A DNA stretch of 52,013 bases from an uncultured Eubacteriales bacterium (lineage in GTDB: Bacteria; Bacillota; Clostridia; Oscillospirales; Acutalibacteraceae). Made by a program: the position numbers and the translations under genes. The stretch is taken from NCBI GenBank assembly GCA_900316025.1, contig ONBJ01000031.1:1-52013 (forward strand), given 5' to 3'. The notes under the pieces are model-generated. The model saw only the letters and a list, made by a program, of their open reading frames with translations, was not told the origin of the DNA and did no database searches. Shown here one piece after another: positions 43,272 to 52,013 of this stretch (positions within the stretch are counted from its first letter, which is position 1; the number at the start of each line of letters is the position of its first letter).

Positions 43272-43949
43272 TCAGCCGCCTGTAGCGATGTAAGGACGCA
43301 GACTGCTTGCAAGAGTGGTTACAGGGTGCGACTGGAGGAATACTCTGCCGGGACCTGTTACAACTGTATTGAACAATCCCTCTCCGCCGAGGAACATATT
43401 CTTAACTCCCTGTACCATCTGAATATCCATAGTACAGGTTGCGTCCATAGCTGCAAGGTTTCCTGTATCAACTATAATCTGCTGACCGGGGGCAAGATTA
43501 TACTGCTTGCAGTAACCGTCTATTTCAACAAATGCCGTACCGTTTCCTGAAAGTTTCTGCATAATGAAGCCTTCTCCGCCGAAAAATCCTGCACCAAGCT
43601 TCTTGTTGAAGAAAATGGAAAGGTCTATTCCGCTGGAGCTTGCAAGAAATCCTGTTTTCTGAACAATCATAGGCATTTTAGGGTTTATGTCAAATGCCAG
43701 AATTGAACCCATAAAGGTTGAAGCTATTGTGATAAATCCGGGGCCGCCCTGTGCTGTGTAGATGTTCTGGAACATATGCTCACCGCTGAACATCTTTGTA
43801 AAAGCTTTTCCGATACCGCCTGCTTTGGTTTGCATTTTAAGGTTGGGTGACATCCACACCATACCGCCGTTCTGAGTTATGATAGACTCACCGTTTTCCA
43901 GATTAACCTCGAGTATGGGCAGAACACCGCCATCAATATTATACTGCAT
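43272..43949 (-). CDS. AIM24/TIGR00266-family protein
   Basis: This 225-residue beta-rich protein has repeated glycine motifs: GESIITQNGGMVWM near residue 20, GGPGFITIAST near residue 68, SGNGTAFVEIDG near residue 135 and GPGRVFLQS near residue 200. This is the AIM24 family (TIGR00266), widespread and without a settled bacterial role. CAGGAGGT precedes ATG 43949. It is a single gene, convergent with glnN. Confidence 0.88.
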   Translation of the reverse strand: MQYNIDGGVLPILEVNLENGESIITQNGGMVWMSPNLKMQTKAGGIGKAFTKMFSGEHMFQNIYTAQGGPGFITIASTFMGSILAFDINPKMPMIVQKTGFLASSSGIDLSIFFNKKLGAGFFGGEGFIMQKLSGNGTAFVEIDGYCKQYNLAPGQQIIVDTGNLAAMDATCTMDIQMVQGVKNMFLGGEGLFNTVVTGPGRVFLQSHPVTTLASSLRPYIATGG

Positions 43950-44200
43950 AAGTACCTCCTGTTTTTATATATTTTATGGGATAATAAAACCACATAATAA
44001 AGTACATTTCAATTCTAACACATATATTTTTCCTTTTCAAGTAAATACTTATATTTTGTTTTGTTTTTTTATTAATATATTTATTCTGTATAAATAAGTC
44101 AAAAAGGTTATTAATATTCTTTTTTCAGGAATTATCGGCTAAAATGCCTATAATTATTTTAAATGATTATAAATATATTGTTAAAAAGTTATTTATATGC

Positions 44201-44229
44201 TTGAAAAAAATAAGGTAATTATCTATAAT
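44201..44229 (+). promoter_or_regulatory. Sigma-A promoter of the lysozyme gene
   Basis: TTGAAA (44201-44206), a 17-base spacer and TATAAT (44224-44229). The gap 43950-44307 is otherwise very AT-rich with nothing else recognised. Confidence 0.75.
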
Positions 44230-44307
44230 TAAGTTATAACATTTTTGTAACTATTTTATCAGAATGTATGAAAATACAAGTATGTTAATTTAAGGAGGAT
44301 AATTAAA

Positions 44308-46608
44308 ATGCCAAAGTCAGCAGTGAAAAGGCTTATCGCTTTATTGTGTACGGCAACGCTTGCAGGTTCGTTGTTTGTGCCGTCAGCGAGTGCCTTTGAC
44401 GAAAAATCTGAGATTACTGAAAATATTCTCAGTGAGAAAAGTGCCGCAACCGATTATTCTGAAACAGAGTTCAGGGAAAGCGATAATGAGCTTATTTCCG
44501 AAAAGAAATTCGGTTCGGATAAGGGTGCTGTAACCGTTATTATGGAAGGCTCTGTGGAAAAAAAGCAGATTGAAATGGGTATCGGTGAAAGCTACAGATT
44601 TGTTCCGAAACAGGGCGGTACAAGCGGATACAGATGGGCAAGTACAAACTCAAAGGTTCTCACGGTAGACGCACAGGGTAACGTAAAAGCAGTGGCAAAA
44701 GGCTCTGCAAGTGTCATATGTCAGACAAATGACGGCGAAAAGTTTGTGTGTTCCGTAAATGTAGGAGAAGCTCCAAAAATTGTATCTATCGGGCAGTCTT
44801 ACCTTACGCTGGGCGTAGGTGAAAACCATAAATTCAACGGAATGATTAATGCAGGTTCAAGTGCTTACAGACAGGTTTATTGTTCGTCAAGCTCTCTCGG
44901 TTTTCCGATTAATCAGCTTACAGGCGAAGCCTCAGCAAAAAAAGAGGGACGTTATGCCGTTGTATTTTTTACATACAATAATATACAAAGCAAATGCGTT
45001 GCTCTTGTAAAGAAAGCACCGACTTCACTCTCATTCAATACAAAAAACTTAAATCTGTACGAGGGAAAAACAGCTACACTTAATCCCGTATTCCCGACAG
45101 GTACTTATTCAAGCACTCTTGATGTATCATCATCAAATCCCGAAGTTGCTTCCGTAACGCTCAGTACCGACAACAAGCTTATAGTAAAGGCAAATAAAAC
45201 AGGTACGGCAACTGTAACCGCAACTACATATAACGGAAAATCAGCATCGTGTACTGTCAGCGTAACAAAGGAAAGCGTAAATCTTTCAATTTCTGCCACG
45301 TCAAATTCTATCCTTAAAGGAAATCACGCATACATAAAAGCAGAGGTATCCCCATCTACCGCACAGGTAAGCTATTCTTCCTCCAATACATCTGTAGCTA
45401 CTGTAGACCAGTACGGAGTTGTAACGGGAAAGGGCGGCGGAAATGCCGTTATAACGGTTACGGCAGGTACAACCAGAAAAACCTGCAATATATCTGTTGC
45501 TTCCGATTCCTCCGACACTTATCTGATGTACTCATACTATAATCTCAACAACGGAAAAACCCTTTACCTGAAATCGAGCGGTTCAAGTTTTTCGTCATCT
45601 GACACATCTGTTGCGACTGTAAGTCAGAAAGGCTTCGTAACGGCGAAAAAACAGGGTGTAGCCATAATAACAGCCAACTATGCAGGCTCAAAAAGAACCT
45701 GTGCAGTAAGAGTTATCGGTTCAGACCCGATAAGGTTCAGTTATTCCTCTCCTAACTCCGCTTCAAAGAATGAGCGTGTCGAGCTTATTGCCATTACCGA
45801 CAAGTCACGCACAGCCGTTAAGTTCGATATAAAAATCGGAAATACCGTTCAGACCGTTTCCGCATCGTCAAAGACCAATGACTGTTCAGGAACAAGATAT
45901 ATCTGGAAAGGCTATTATACATTTACTTCGGCAGGCGAATATCCTGTAACGGCGTATTCAGTCTATCAGAACAACGGAAGATATGCTACCTGTGACGCAG
46001 GAAAAAGCACAGTCTTTGTAACAGATGTTGTTTCGAGCAATATTGTTTCCTATGGCAGACGCAGACCCAGCGATGAAGCTCTGAAACTCAATGCAGACTT
46101 TGAGGGCTATCTGGCTCAGGTTTCGGACGACCCTCTGGTATACGATACACCAACAGTAGGTCACGGATATGTTGTAACAAACGGAGAGGAGTTCTACAAC
46201 GATATGTCACGAGATGAAGCATATGCCTTTATGGTAAGCGTGGTAAATGACAGCGTTTATTCTTCCTCCGTAAACAACTTTATGATAAATCACGGAATAA
46301 AGTTCAATCAGCAGCAGTTTGACGCACTTGTACTTTTTGTTTATAACTTAGGCCCGGGTGTTCTCTATAACGATGATGTTGAGGAGGCTCTTTCCGACTG
46401 CTGGCACAACGGAGAAAGAAATCTTGACTATGCCGACTATTACGATGTAAAATATGCCATTATAAGACGGCATCATGCAGGAGGTTCTTGCATATGGGGA
46501 CTTCTTTACAGGAGAATTGACGAGCTGGAGGTATTCTTCTACGGTGAATACGACAGGGACGGCTGGAACAATAAACATAATATGAGCTACCCTTGGAACT
46601 GCTACTGA
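44308..46608 (+). CDS. Secreted multi-Ig (Big_2) protein with C-terminal GH24 lysozyme domain
   Basis: A 766-residue exported protein. A signal peptide ends near residue 30 (FVPSASA). Five Ig-like Big_2-type modules follow at about 70-470 (phrases such as VDAQGNVKAVAKGSASV and SSNTSVATVDQYGVVTGKG), then another beta domain to about 580. The C-terminal ~190 residues resemble phage-type lysozymes: candidate catalytic Glu in NADFEGYLA, the PTVGHGYV turn, QQQFDALVLFVYNLGPG and GLLYRRIDELEVF. It probably cuts peptidoglycan outside the cell while the Ig modules space or anchor it. No phage gene is near. AAGGAGGA precedes ATG 44308. Confidence 0.85.
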   Translation: MPKSAVKRLIALLCTATLAGSLFVPSASAFDEKSEITENILSEKSAATDYSETEFRESDNELISEKKFGSDKGAVTVIMEGSVEKKQIEMGIGESYRFVPKQGGTSGYRWASTNSKVLTVDAQGNVKAVAKGSASVICQTNDGEKFVCSVNVGEAPKIVSIGQSYLTLGVGENHKFNGMINAGSSAYRQVYCSSSSLGFPINQLTGEASAKKEGRYAVVFFTYNNIQSKCVALVKKAPTSLSFNTKNLNLYEGKTATLNPVFPTGTYSSTLDVSSSNPEVASVTLSTDNKLIVKANKTGTATVTATTYNGKSASCTVSVTKESVNLSISATSNSILKGNHAYIKAEVSPSTAQVSYSSSNTSVATVDQYGVVTGKGGGNAVITVTAGTTRKTCNISVASDSSDTYLMYSYYNLNNGKTLYLKSSGSSFSSSDTSVATVSQKGFVTAKKQGVAIITANYAGSKRTCAVRVIGSDPIRFSYSSPNSASKNERVELIAITDKSRTAVKFDIKIGNTVQTVSASSKTNDCSGTRYIWKGYYTFTSAGEYPVTAYSVYQNNGRYATCDAGKSTVFVTDVVSSNIVSYGRRRPSDEALKLNADFEGYLAQVSDDPLVYDTPTVGHGYVVTNGEEFYNDMSRDEAYAFMVSVVNDSVYSSSVNNFMINHGIKFNQQQFDALVLFVYNLGPGVLYNDDVEEALSDCWHNGERNLDYADYYDVKYAIIRRHHAGGSCIWGLLYRRIDELEVFFYGEYDRDGWNNKHNMSYPWNCY

Positions 46609-46635
46609 TATAATCCGAAACAACATAACAAACTA

Positions 46636-46672
46636 TATGCCGCCCTGCAGATGTGCAGGACGGCATAAATTT
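46636..46672 (+). terminator. Terminator of the lysozyme gene
   Basis: TATGCCGCCCTGCA (46636-46649) pairs with TGCAGGACGGCATA (46654-46667) with one mismatch and loop GATG. The T tract is weak (AATTTCT). Confidence 0.65.
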
Positions 46673-46747
46673 CTGGTTATAGCCGTGCTTGTTTTCTCAT
46701 AGAATTTATAAAAATGAATTTTAACCGAAAGGCGGACTTAACAGACT

Positions 46748-47893
46748 ATGAGAAAATTTATAAGGACAGCTTTAATATCATTTCTTGTTACAACTCTTAT
46801 ATTCAGCGGAATACCTGTTGCGGCAGCCGTTTCACCCGACAAGATAACAGCACCGTCCGCAATACTTATTGAGGCGGACACAGGCAAGGTTCTTTATGAA
46901 AAGGACTGCCATCAGATAAGAGCCTGTGCTTCGATAACAAAGGTTATGACTATGATTTTAGTAATGGAGGCTATAGACAGCGGCAAGCTGCATATGTCTG
47001 ACAATGTAGCCGCAAGTGCTCATGCCGCCTCAATGGGCGGTTCGGATATATGGCTTGAAGAGGGTGAGGTTATGTCCGTACATGACCTCATAAAAGCAAC
47101 TATGGTGGCAAGTGCCAACGATGCGGCGGTGGTTCTTGCCGAGGAGGTATCGGGAAGTGAGGACGCATTTGTCGCAAAAATGAACGAAAAAGCCAAATCT
47201 CTTGGTATGAAGGATACCACCTTCAAAAACTGCAACGGTCTTGACGAGGAGGGACATCTTACCTCTGCCTATGATGTTTCCCTGATGTCGAGGGAGCTTA
47301 TAAAGCACAAGGAAATATTTGAATTTACCAACATATGGCTGGACTATCTGAGAGGGGGAAAAACTCAGATTGTAAACACAAACAAGCTTCTTAAAAGCTA
47401 TAAGGGCATAACAGGACTTAAAACAGGAACAACCTCACAGGCAGGAAGCTGTATATCGGCAACGGCAGTACGCAGCGGACTAAATCTTATAGCCGTTGTT
47501 CTTGGAAGTGCAAGCGGTAAGGAAAGGTTTACCGATGCGGCTTCTCTGCTTGACTACGGCTTTGCAAACTACTGCATATATACTCCACGCTTTGATGAAG
47601 ATATACCCGAAATAAACGTAAAAAACGGTATGCAGCCTAAGCTTAAAGCATACGCAAATATTTCGGGAAGCATTGTAACGGAAAAAGGTAAGGAAAAAGA
47701 TATTACCTGCAAGCTTGATGTTATTGAAGAAGTCACAGCTCCCGTGAACAAGGGGGATAAGGTAGGTTCTCTGACGTTCTATATGGGAAAAACAAAGCTT
47801 AAGGAATATCCCGTACTGGCAGAACATATTGTGGATAAAATGGATTTCGGGTCGGTGTTTTCACTGCTTTTCAGATTTTTTGTAAAACTGTAA
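46748..47893 (+). CDS. D-alanyl-D-alanine carboxypeptidase (DacF/PBP5 type)
   Basis: The 381-residue penicillin-binding protein has a signal peptide to about residue 27 (VAAA), SITK with nucleophile Ser62 and Lys65, SAN at 122-124 and KTGTT near residue 225. The C-terminal PBP5-type beta domain spans about 285-370. It trims the terminal D-alanine of stem peptides outside the cell. The C-terminal FSLLFRFFVKL may be a membrane anchor. CGAAAGG lies before ATG 46748. It forms a cell-wall gene group with the lysozyme, the deacetylase and the amidase. Confidence 0.92.
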   Translation: MRKFIRTALISFLVTTLIFSGIPVAAAVSPDKITAPSAILIEADTGKVLYEKDCHQIRACASITKVMTMILVMEAIDSGKLHMSDNVAASAHAASMGGSDIWLEEGEVMSVHDLIKATMVASANDAAVVLAEEVSGSEDAFVAKMNEKAKSLGMKDTTFKNCNGLDEEGHLTSAYDVSLMSRELIKHKEIFEFTNIWLDYLRGGKTQIVNTNKLLKSYKGITGLKTGTTSQAGSCISATAVRSGLNLIAVVLGSASGKERFTDAASLLDYGFANYCIYTPRFDEDIPEINVKNGMQPKLKAYANISGSIVTEKGKEKDITCKLDVIEEVTAPVNKGDKVGSLTFYMGKTKLKEYPVLAEHIVDKMDFGSVFSLLFRFFVKL

Positions 47894-47897
47894 AAAA

Positions 47898-47940
47898 TTC
47901 GGGGACGGTACTGCTCAGACAGTATCGTCCCCGAAAATTA
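47898..47940 (-). terminator. Terminator between dac and rubrerythrin genes
   Basis: TTCGGGGACGGTACTG (47898-47913) pairs with CAGTATCGTCCCCGAA (47920-47935), one wobble. On the minus strand TTTTTTA follows, so it mainly ends the rubrerythrin transcript; it may also slow the dac transcript. Confidence 0.8.
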
Positions 47941-47961
47941 TCTATAAAATTGACTGTAAAA

Positions 47962-48510
47962 TTACTTGCCGAAATATCTCTTGAGCAGACCGTTGAAACC
48001 TGCACCGTGACGAGCTTCGTCCTTTGCCATCTCGTGAACTGTATCGTGGATAGCGTCGAGGTTCTGAGCCTTTGCTCTTTTAGCGAGGTCAAATTTGCCC
48101 TCACAAGCACCCTGCTCAGCAGCAGCTCTCATTTCAAGATTTTTCTTTGTGCTGTTTGTGAGAACTTCGCCTAAAAGCTCAGCAAACTTTGCAGCATGCT
48201 CTGCTTCCTCAAAAGCATACTTTGTGAATGCTGCGGAAATTTCAGGATAACCTTCTCTGTCAGCAACTCTTGCCATAGCAAGATACATACCAACTTCAGT
48301 ACACTCTCCGTTGAAGTTTGAAACGAGGTCATCGTAAATATCCTGAGATACGCCCTTAGCAACGCCTACTTCGTGAACAGTAGCAAATGTCATTTCACTT
48401 GAGCTTGCTTCTGTGAACTTGCTTCCGGGAACTTTGCACTGGGGACATCTTTCGGGGGGAGTATCTCCTTCGTGAACATAACCGCATACAGGACAAATCC
48501 ATTTTTTCAT
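47962..48510 (-). CDS. Reverse-type rubrerythrin (NADH peroxidase)
   Basis: In this 182-residue protein the rubredoxin-like iron site comes first (CPVCGYVH and CPQCKV in residues 5-25), then the ferritin-like diiron domain with [22 protein letters not shown] and [11 protein letters not shown]. This reversed order is that of rubrerythrins that reduce hydrogen peroxide in anaerobes. ATG 48510 has GGAGGAATT upstream; the longer open frame to 48612 is not needed. It has its own promoter and terminator, so it is a single-gene unit for oxidative stress. Confidence 0.92.
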   Translation of the reverse strand: MKKWICPVCGYVHEGDTPPERCPQCKVPGSKFTEASSSEMTFATVHEVGVAKGVSQDIYDDLVSNFNGECTEVGMYLAMARVADREGYPEISAAFTKYAFEEAEHAAKFAELLGEVLTNSTKKNLEMRAAAEQGACEGKFDLAKRAKAQNLDAIHDTVHEMAKDEARHGAGFNGLLKRYFGK

Positions 48511-48566
48511 TGTAATTCCTCCATAGAATAAAATTTGTTTAGATAATAAACTTAACTGTCCTGTAT

Positions 48567-48595
48567 ATAATATCACAAATAATTCAATAAGTAAA
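48567..48595 (-). promoter_or_regulatory. Probable promoter of the rubrerythrin gene
   Basis: On the minus strand TTTACT (48590-48595), 17 bases and TATTAT (48567-48572) with TGA before the -10. Confidence 0.55.
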
Positions 48596-48702
48596 CCTGT
48601 TTTTTTAAGCACAGTGTAGAAATTAAACTGATGTATTTAGCAATTTTTCATAAACAGCAAATCAGGCGAATATAAATGTCAGTACAGAAGAGGGTGCTGA
48701 GT

Positions 48703-49590
48703 ATGTATAAGATTATAAGTCTGAAAAGGATAATGCTGTGTATTGCAGGTATGGCGGCAGCGGTTATATGCTGTAATCTGATATTTTCGGCGATGTCACG
48801 GAATGCGGTTCAGACCGCAAACAATGCCCGTAATGACGGAATTGAACTGCCGATACTTATGTATCACGGAATTTTGAAGGATACAAAGTTACAGGGCGAT
48901 TATGTAATATCACCCTATCAGTTTGAGCAGGATTTGAAAATGCTCAGAGAAAAAGGCTGTCACACCGTTACAGTCAGTAACCTGACTGACTATGTTTACA
49001 GCGATAAGCCGCTTCCCGAAAATCCTGTTATGCTTACCTTTGACGACGGATATTATAACAATTATCTGTACGCTTACCCTCTTCTTAAAAAATATGAATG
49101 CTCTGCCGTAATATCGCCCATAGCTTACTACAGTGAGCTTTACTCCAACTCAGATGAAAAACAAGGTGCTTCATACGCTCACTGTACGTGGCAGCAGCTT
49201 GCTGAAATGCAGGAAAGCGGTCTTGTTGAGGTTCAGAACCACAGCTACAATATGCACAGTCTGAGCGGACGGAAGGGCATACAGCAAAAACAGGGGGAGG
49301 GTTCAGATGAATATAAGCTTGCCGTAAAAGATGATATTCTCAAATCACAGGATATGCTGCACGAAAAACTCGGTACTTATCCTCAGGCTTTCGTCTATCC
49401 GTTCGGTGCGTACAACAGCGTGGCTGAGGAGCTTATGAAGGAGCTTTCTTTCAGGTGTACTATGATTTGCGAAGAAAAAGTAAACATTATAACCAAAAAT
49501 CCTGATTCCCTCCGTAAGCTCGGCAGATTTCTCAGGAGCAGCAGGCTTTCGGCTGAGGAAATATATACGAAAATAAACAGTCTGCGGTAA
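48703..49590 (+). CDS. Polysaccharide deacetylase (NodB domain), membrane-anchored
   Basis: In this 295-residue protein an N-terminal segment (about 4-28, LKRIMLCIAGMAAAVICC) is a signal anchor. The NodB domain has LPILMYHGI, TFDDGYYNN near residue 112 with the metal Asp, QNHSYNMHSL with the two histidines and VYPFGAYNS near residue 230. It probably removes acetyl groups from peptidoglycan or another wall polysaccharide. ATG 48703 follows GAGGGTG; ATG 48676 would add nine residues without a good site. Element F follows its stop. Confidence 0.85.
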   Translation: MYKIISLKRIMLCIAGMAAAVICCNLIFSAMSRNAVQTANNARNDGIELPILMYHGILKDTKLQGDYVISPYQFEQDLKMLREKGCHTVTVSNLTDYVYSDKPLPENPVMLTFDDGYYNNYLYAYPLLKKYECSAVISPIAYYSELYSNSDEKQGASYAHCTWQQLAEMQESGLVEVQNHSYNMHSLSGRKGIQQKQGEGSDEYKLAVKDDILKSQDMLHEKLGTYPQAFVYPFGAYNSVAEELMKELSFRCTMICEEKVNIITKNPDSLRKLGRFLRSSRLSAEEIYTKINSLR

Positions 49591-49599
49591 CGCTCAGGC

Positions 49600-49697
49600 T
49601 GCGATTGCGAACCGTTTCGGACTTCAGTCCGAAACGAAATTTCAAGCATTCGCTTGGAATTTGACAAAAGCATTCGCTTTTGTCGTTCGCAATCGCA
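49600..49697 (+). repeat. Cloverleaf element F
   Basis: The outer stem TGCGATTGCGAAC (49600-49612) pairs with GTTCGCAATCGCA (49685-49697), 13 base pairs. Abutting hairpins: 49613-49636 (CGTTTCGGACT/AGTCCGAAACG), 49637-49662 (AAATTTCAAGC/GCTTGGAATTT with one G-U, loop ATTC) and 49663-49684 (GACAAAAGC/GCTTTTGTC, loop ATTC). No spacer bases. The third is identical to the first hairpin of element E, and the first is nearly the third of E. Confidence 0.88.
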
Positions 49698-49746
49698 CAG
49701 CGAGCCGCAGACCTGAGAATAACTTTAAGAAGGAGTTGTCAGCTTT

Positions 49747-50289
49747 ATGCCGTCAGTTTTTATCAGTCCGTCACTTCAGGAGTTCAACCCGTATGTTGAC
49801 GGAGGAAACGAAGAATACTATATGAATTTGATTGCCGATGAGCTTATTCCGTATCTTCTGTCAAGCGGTCTTGCGGTAGGCAGAAACAGCCCGTCACAGA
49901 CGCTTTCGCAGGCGATTGAGCGTTCAAATTCGGTAAACTATGATTTGCACCTTGCACTGCATTCCAATGCCGCACCGCCTGAAATTGCGGGAACTCTAAA
50001 GGGAGCAGATGTCTATTACTATACAACCAGCGTAAAGGGAAAACGTGCGGCGGATATTATTGCAGATAACTACAAGGCACTTTATCCGTACCCGAACAAG
50101 GTTAAAACAGTGCCTACAACATCACTTGCGGAGCTTAGCCGTACAAAAGCTCCTGCCGTACTCATAGAGCTTGCATACCACGACAATCCCGAAGAAGCAC
50201 AGTGGATAAGGGATAATATAGGAAATATAGCGAGAAATCTGGCACTTTCCGTAACGGAGTTTTTAGGAGTACCGCTGGCACAGCCCTGA
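49747..50289 (+). CDS. N-acetylmuramoyl-L-alanine amidase-like protein
   Basis: This 180-residue Amidase_3-type protein has SPSLQEFNPY near residue 7, a Glu in GGNEEYYMN, the zinc-site DLHLALHSNA near residue 71 and a late Glu in APAVLIELAYHDN. The classic first-histidine motif is not seen in its usual form. There is no signal peptide, so it may act inside the mother cell during spore lysis, or be exported another way. AGAAGGAGT precedes ATG 49747. Confidence 0.8.
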   Translation: MPSVFISPSLQEFNPYVDGGNEEYYMNLIADELIPYLLSSGLAVGRNSPSQTLSQAIERSNSVNYDLHLALHSNAAPPEIAGTLKGADVYYYTTSVKGKRAADIIADNYKALYPYPNKVKTVPTTSLAELSRTKAPAVLIELAYHDNPEEAQWIRDNIGNIARNLALSVTEFLGVPLAQP

Positions 50290-50316
50290 ATGAAAACCGC
50301 CGTCTTTCAAAATTTC

Positions 50317-50345
50317 TTGACATAGTATCAAGTTGATTTTATAAT
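50317..50345 (+). promoter_or_regulatory. Consensus sigma-A promoter of ilvD
   Basis: TTGACA (50317-50322), exactly 17 bases and TATAAT (50340-50345). It is a perfect match to the consensus and lies 73 bases before the ilvD start. Confidence 0.9.
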
Positions 50346-50418
50346 AGAATGCAGTACAGTCTGTTATTTTAAATATAATTGACAGTATAAGTCAGAATGC
50401 TTGAAAGGATTGAAAAAA

Positions 50419-52013
50419 ATGAAAAGTGATGCAATAAAGGAAGGCGTTCAGAACGCACCTCACAGAGTATTGTTTAACTCACTGGGACTTACGGCTGAAG
50501 AACAGAGAAGACCGCTCATAGGTATTGTAAGCTCATACAATGAGATTGTTCCGGGACATATGAACATAGATAAGATAACCGAGGCAGTAAAATTAGGTGT
50601 AGCTATGGCAGGAGGAACACCGATAGTATTTCCTGCAATAGCCGTATGTGACGGTATAGCTATGGGACATCAGGGAATGAAGTATTCGCTGGTAACACGT
50701 GACCTTATAGCCGATTCAACAGAATGTATGGCTATGGCTCACGGATTTGACGCTCTGGTAATGATACCCAACTGTGACAAGAACGTACCAGGTCTGCTTA
50801 TGGCGGCTGCAAGACTGAATATTCCTGCTATTTTTGTAAGCGGAGGCCCTATGCTTGCAGGAAATGTAAACGGCTGTAAGGTAAGTCTTTCGGCAGCATA
50901 CGAGGCGGTAGGTGCTTATGCCGCAGGAAAGATAAATGATGAACAGCTTGAGGAGTACGAAGAAAAAACCTGTCCTACCTGCGGTTCATGTTCGGGTATG
51001 TATACGGCAAACTCAATGAACTGTCTTACGGAGGTTCTCGGAATGGGTCTGCGTGGAAACGGTACAATACCGGCTGTGTATTCCGAAAGAATAAGACTTG
51101 CCAAAAAGGCAGGTATGCAGATTATGGAGCTGCTCAGAAAGAATATACGTCCCAGAGATATTATGACTCAGGAAGCTTTCGAGAATGCTCTTACCATAGA
51201 TATGGCACTCGGCTGCAGTACAAACAGTATGCTTCATCTTCCTGCAATAGCACACGAAGCAGGTGTGGATATAAACCTTGACATAGCAAACAAAATAAGC
51301 GATAAAGTACCTAACGTATGTCATCTTGCACCCGCAGGTCAGCACCATATGGAGGATTTGAACGAAGCAGGCGGTGTTTATGCCGTTATGAAGGAGATAA
51401 GCAAGCTTGGTCTTATACATACCGAATGTATGACTGTTACGGGAAAGACCGTAGGCGAAAATATTGCCTTTGCCGTTAATAAGAACACAGAGGTTATCCG
51501 TCCCGTTGAAAATCCTTACAGCAAGACAGGCGGTATAGCAGTTCTGAGAGGAAATCTTGCACCCGACTCATGCGTAGTAAAGAGAAGTGCGGTTGCTCCC
51601 GAAATGCTTGTACACGAAGGCCCTGCAAGAGTGTTCGACTGCGAAGAGGACGCTATGAATGCTATTATGGAGGATAAAATCAATCCCGGCGATGTGGTTG
51701 TGATAAGATATGAAGGCCCTAAGGGAGGTCCCGGTATGAGAGAAATGCTCAATCCTACTTCCGCAATCGTAGGCAGAGGTCTGGGCAGTACTGTAGCTCT
51801 TATCACGGACGGACGTTTTTCAGGTGCTACAAGAGGTGCTGCAATAGGTCATGTTTCACCCGAGGCTGCTGTAGGAGGCCCTATCGCTCTGGTAAAAGAG
51901 GGCGATATAATAGCTATAGATATTATGGCTAATCAGATAAATGTAAAGGTATCTGACGAGGAGCTTGCAGCAAGAAGAAAGGAATGGCAGCCCAGAGAAC
52001 CCAGAGTAAAGAC
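50419..52013 (+). CDS. ilvD: Dihydroxy-acid dehydratase, 3' end beyond window
   Basis: The first 531 codons of an Fe-S enzyme that dehydrates dihydroxy acids in valine, leucine and isoleucine synthesis. Cluster and active-site segments are [12 protein letters not shown] near residue 67, PNCDKNVPG near residue 117 and [19 protein letters not shown] near residue 182. GRFSGATRG near residue 468 is also typical. The reading frame stays open to the end of the window; family members have about 550-570 residues, so only the tail is missing. AAAGGA precedes ATG 50419. Confidence 0.95.
   Translation, partial: MKSDAIKEGVQNAPHRVLFNSLGLTAEEQRRPLIGIVSSYNEIVPGHMNIDKITEAVKLGVAMAGGTPIVFPAIAVCDGIAMGHQGMKYSLVTRDLIADSTECMAMAHGFDALVMIPNCDKNVPGLLMAAARLNIPAIFVSGGPMLAGNVNGCKVSLSAAYEAVGAYAAGKINDEQLEEYEEKTCPTCGSCSGMYTANSMNCLTEVLGMGLRGNGTIPAVYSERIRLAKKAGMQIMELLRKNIRPRDIMTQEAFENALTIDMALGCSTNSMLHLPAIAHEAGVDINLDIANKISDKVPNVCHLAPAGQHHMEDLNEAGGVYAVMKEISKLGLIHTECMTVTGKTVGENIAFAVNKNTEVIRPVENPYSKTGGIAVLRGNLAPDSCVVKRSAVAPEMLVHEGPARVFDCEEDAMNAIMEDKINPGDVVVIRYEGPKGGPGMREMLNPTSAIVGRGLGSTVALITDGRFSGATRGAAIGHVSPEAAVGGPIALVKEGDIIAIDIMANQINVKVSDEELAARRKEWQPREPRVK

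Noticed and set aside
44308..46608. Prophage remnant around the lysozyme gene
   Set aside because: No holin, integrase, portal or tail genes are near, and the protein has a signal peptide and Ig-like modules.

Overview
The window looks like chromosomal DNA of a low-to-moderate GC, spore-forming member of the Clostridia, most likely a Ruminococcus-like Oscillospiraceae. This rests on type III glutamine synthetase, reverse-order rubrerythrin, YqfC/YqfD, YlbJ, SpoVB, SpoVT and a SpoIVFB-like protease, on many consensus sigma-A promoters with extended -10 elements, and on Clostridia-type hairpin repeats. No rRNA, tRNA, CRISPR array, transposase or phage module was seen. The species is not determined.

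Layout. (1) 1-4298: the 3' part of a putative peptide-modification (RiPP-type) cluster: PqqD-like chaperone, NTP_transf_5 nucleotidyltransferase, HPr-kinase-like kinase, S24/S26 peptidase and an ABC exporter. The precursor and core enzyme would lie left of the window. (2) 4639-20489: a Wzy-type capsule/exopolysaccharide locus with glycosyltransferases, a pyruvyl transferase, a WbaP-type initiating transferase, a polymerase, an Fe-S oxidoreductase, a flippase, CapEFG-type UDP-L-FucNAc synthesis, a fused Wzz/tyrosine kinase with a very tyrosine-rich tail, and a CpsB-type phosphatase. (3) 20890-33065: housekeeping and sporulation genes (rimO, pgsA, a serine-acetyltransferase-like gene, yqfD/yqfC, ylbJ), an ABC exporter, a HAD phosphatase, a radical SAM pair and an M50 protease. 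(4) 33231-43949: ppa, spoVB, spoVT, rarA, rpsB-tsf, glnN and an AIM24-family gene. (5) 44308-52013: a secreted Ig-like/GH24 lysozyme, a D,D-carboxypeptidase, rubrerythrin, a polysaccharide deacetylase, an amidase and the 5' part of ilvD.

The most striking signal lies between genes. Six intergenic elements (at about 20634, 28535, 32596, 33802, 37036 and 49600) share one architecture: an outer stem built on GCGATTGCAG/CTGCAATCGC enclosing exactly three perfect or near-perfect hairpins that abut with almost no unpaired bases, forming a four-way-junction cloverleaf. The outer stem sequence is conserved; the inner hairpins differ between copies, yet both arms always match, and two hairpins recur in swapped slots in different copies. 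I know of no named family that fits. Other non-coding features are an exact 99-bp repeat present twice, an inverted pair of hairpin arrays around the glnN terminator, a compact glnN attenuator whose first hairpin has an ANTAR-like hexaloop, and a folded rpsB leader.

The exopolysaccharide genes form a coherent pathway: nucleotide sugar synthesis (CapEFG), initiation on undecaprenyl phosphate, chain extension, decoration, flipping, polymerisation and length control. The genes from 24695 to 36080 are mostly sporulation or membrane functions in short operons, and those from 44308 to 50289 concentrate on peptidoglycan turnover.
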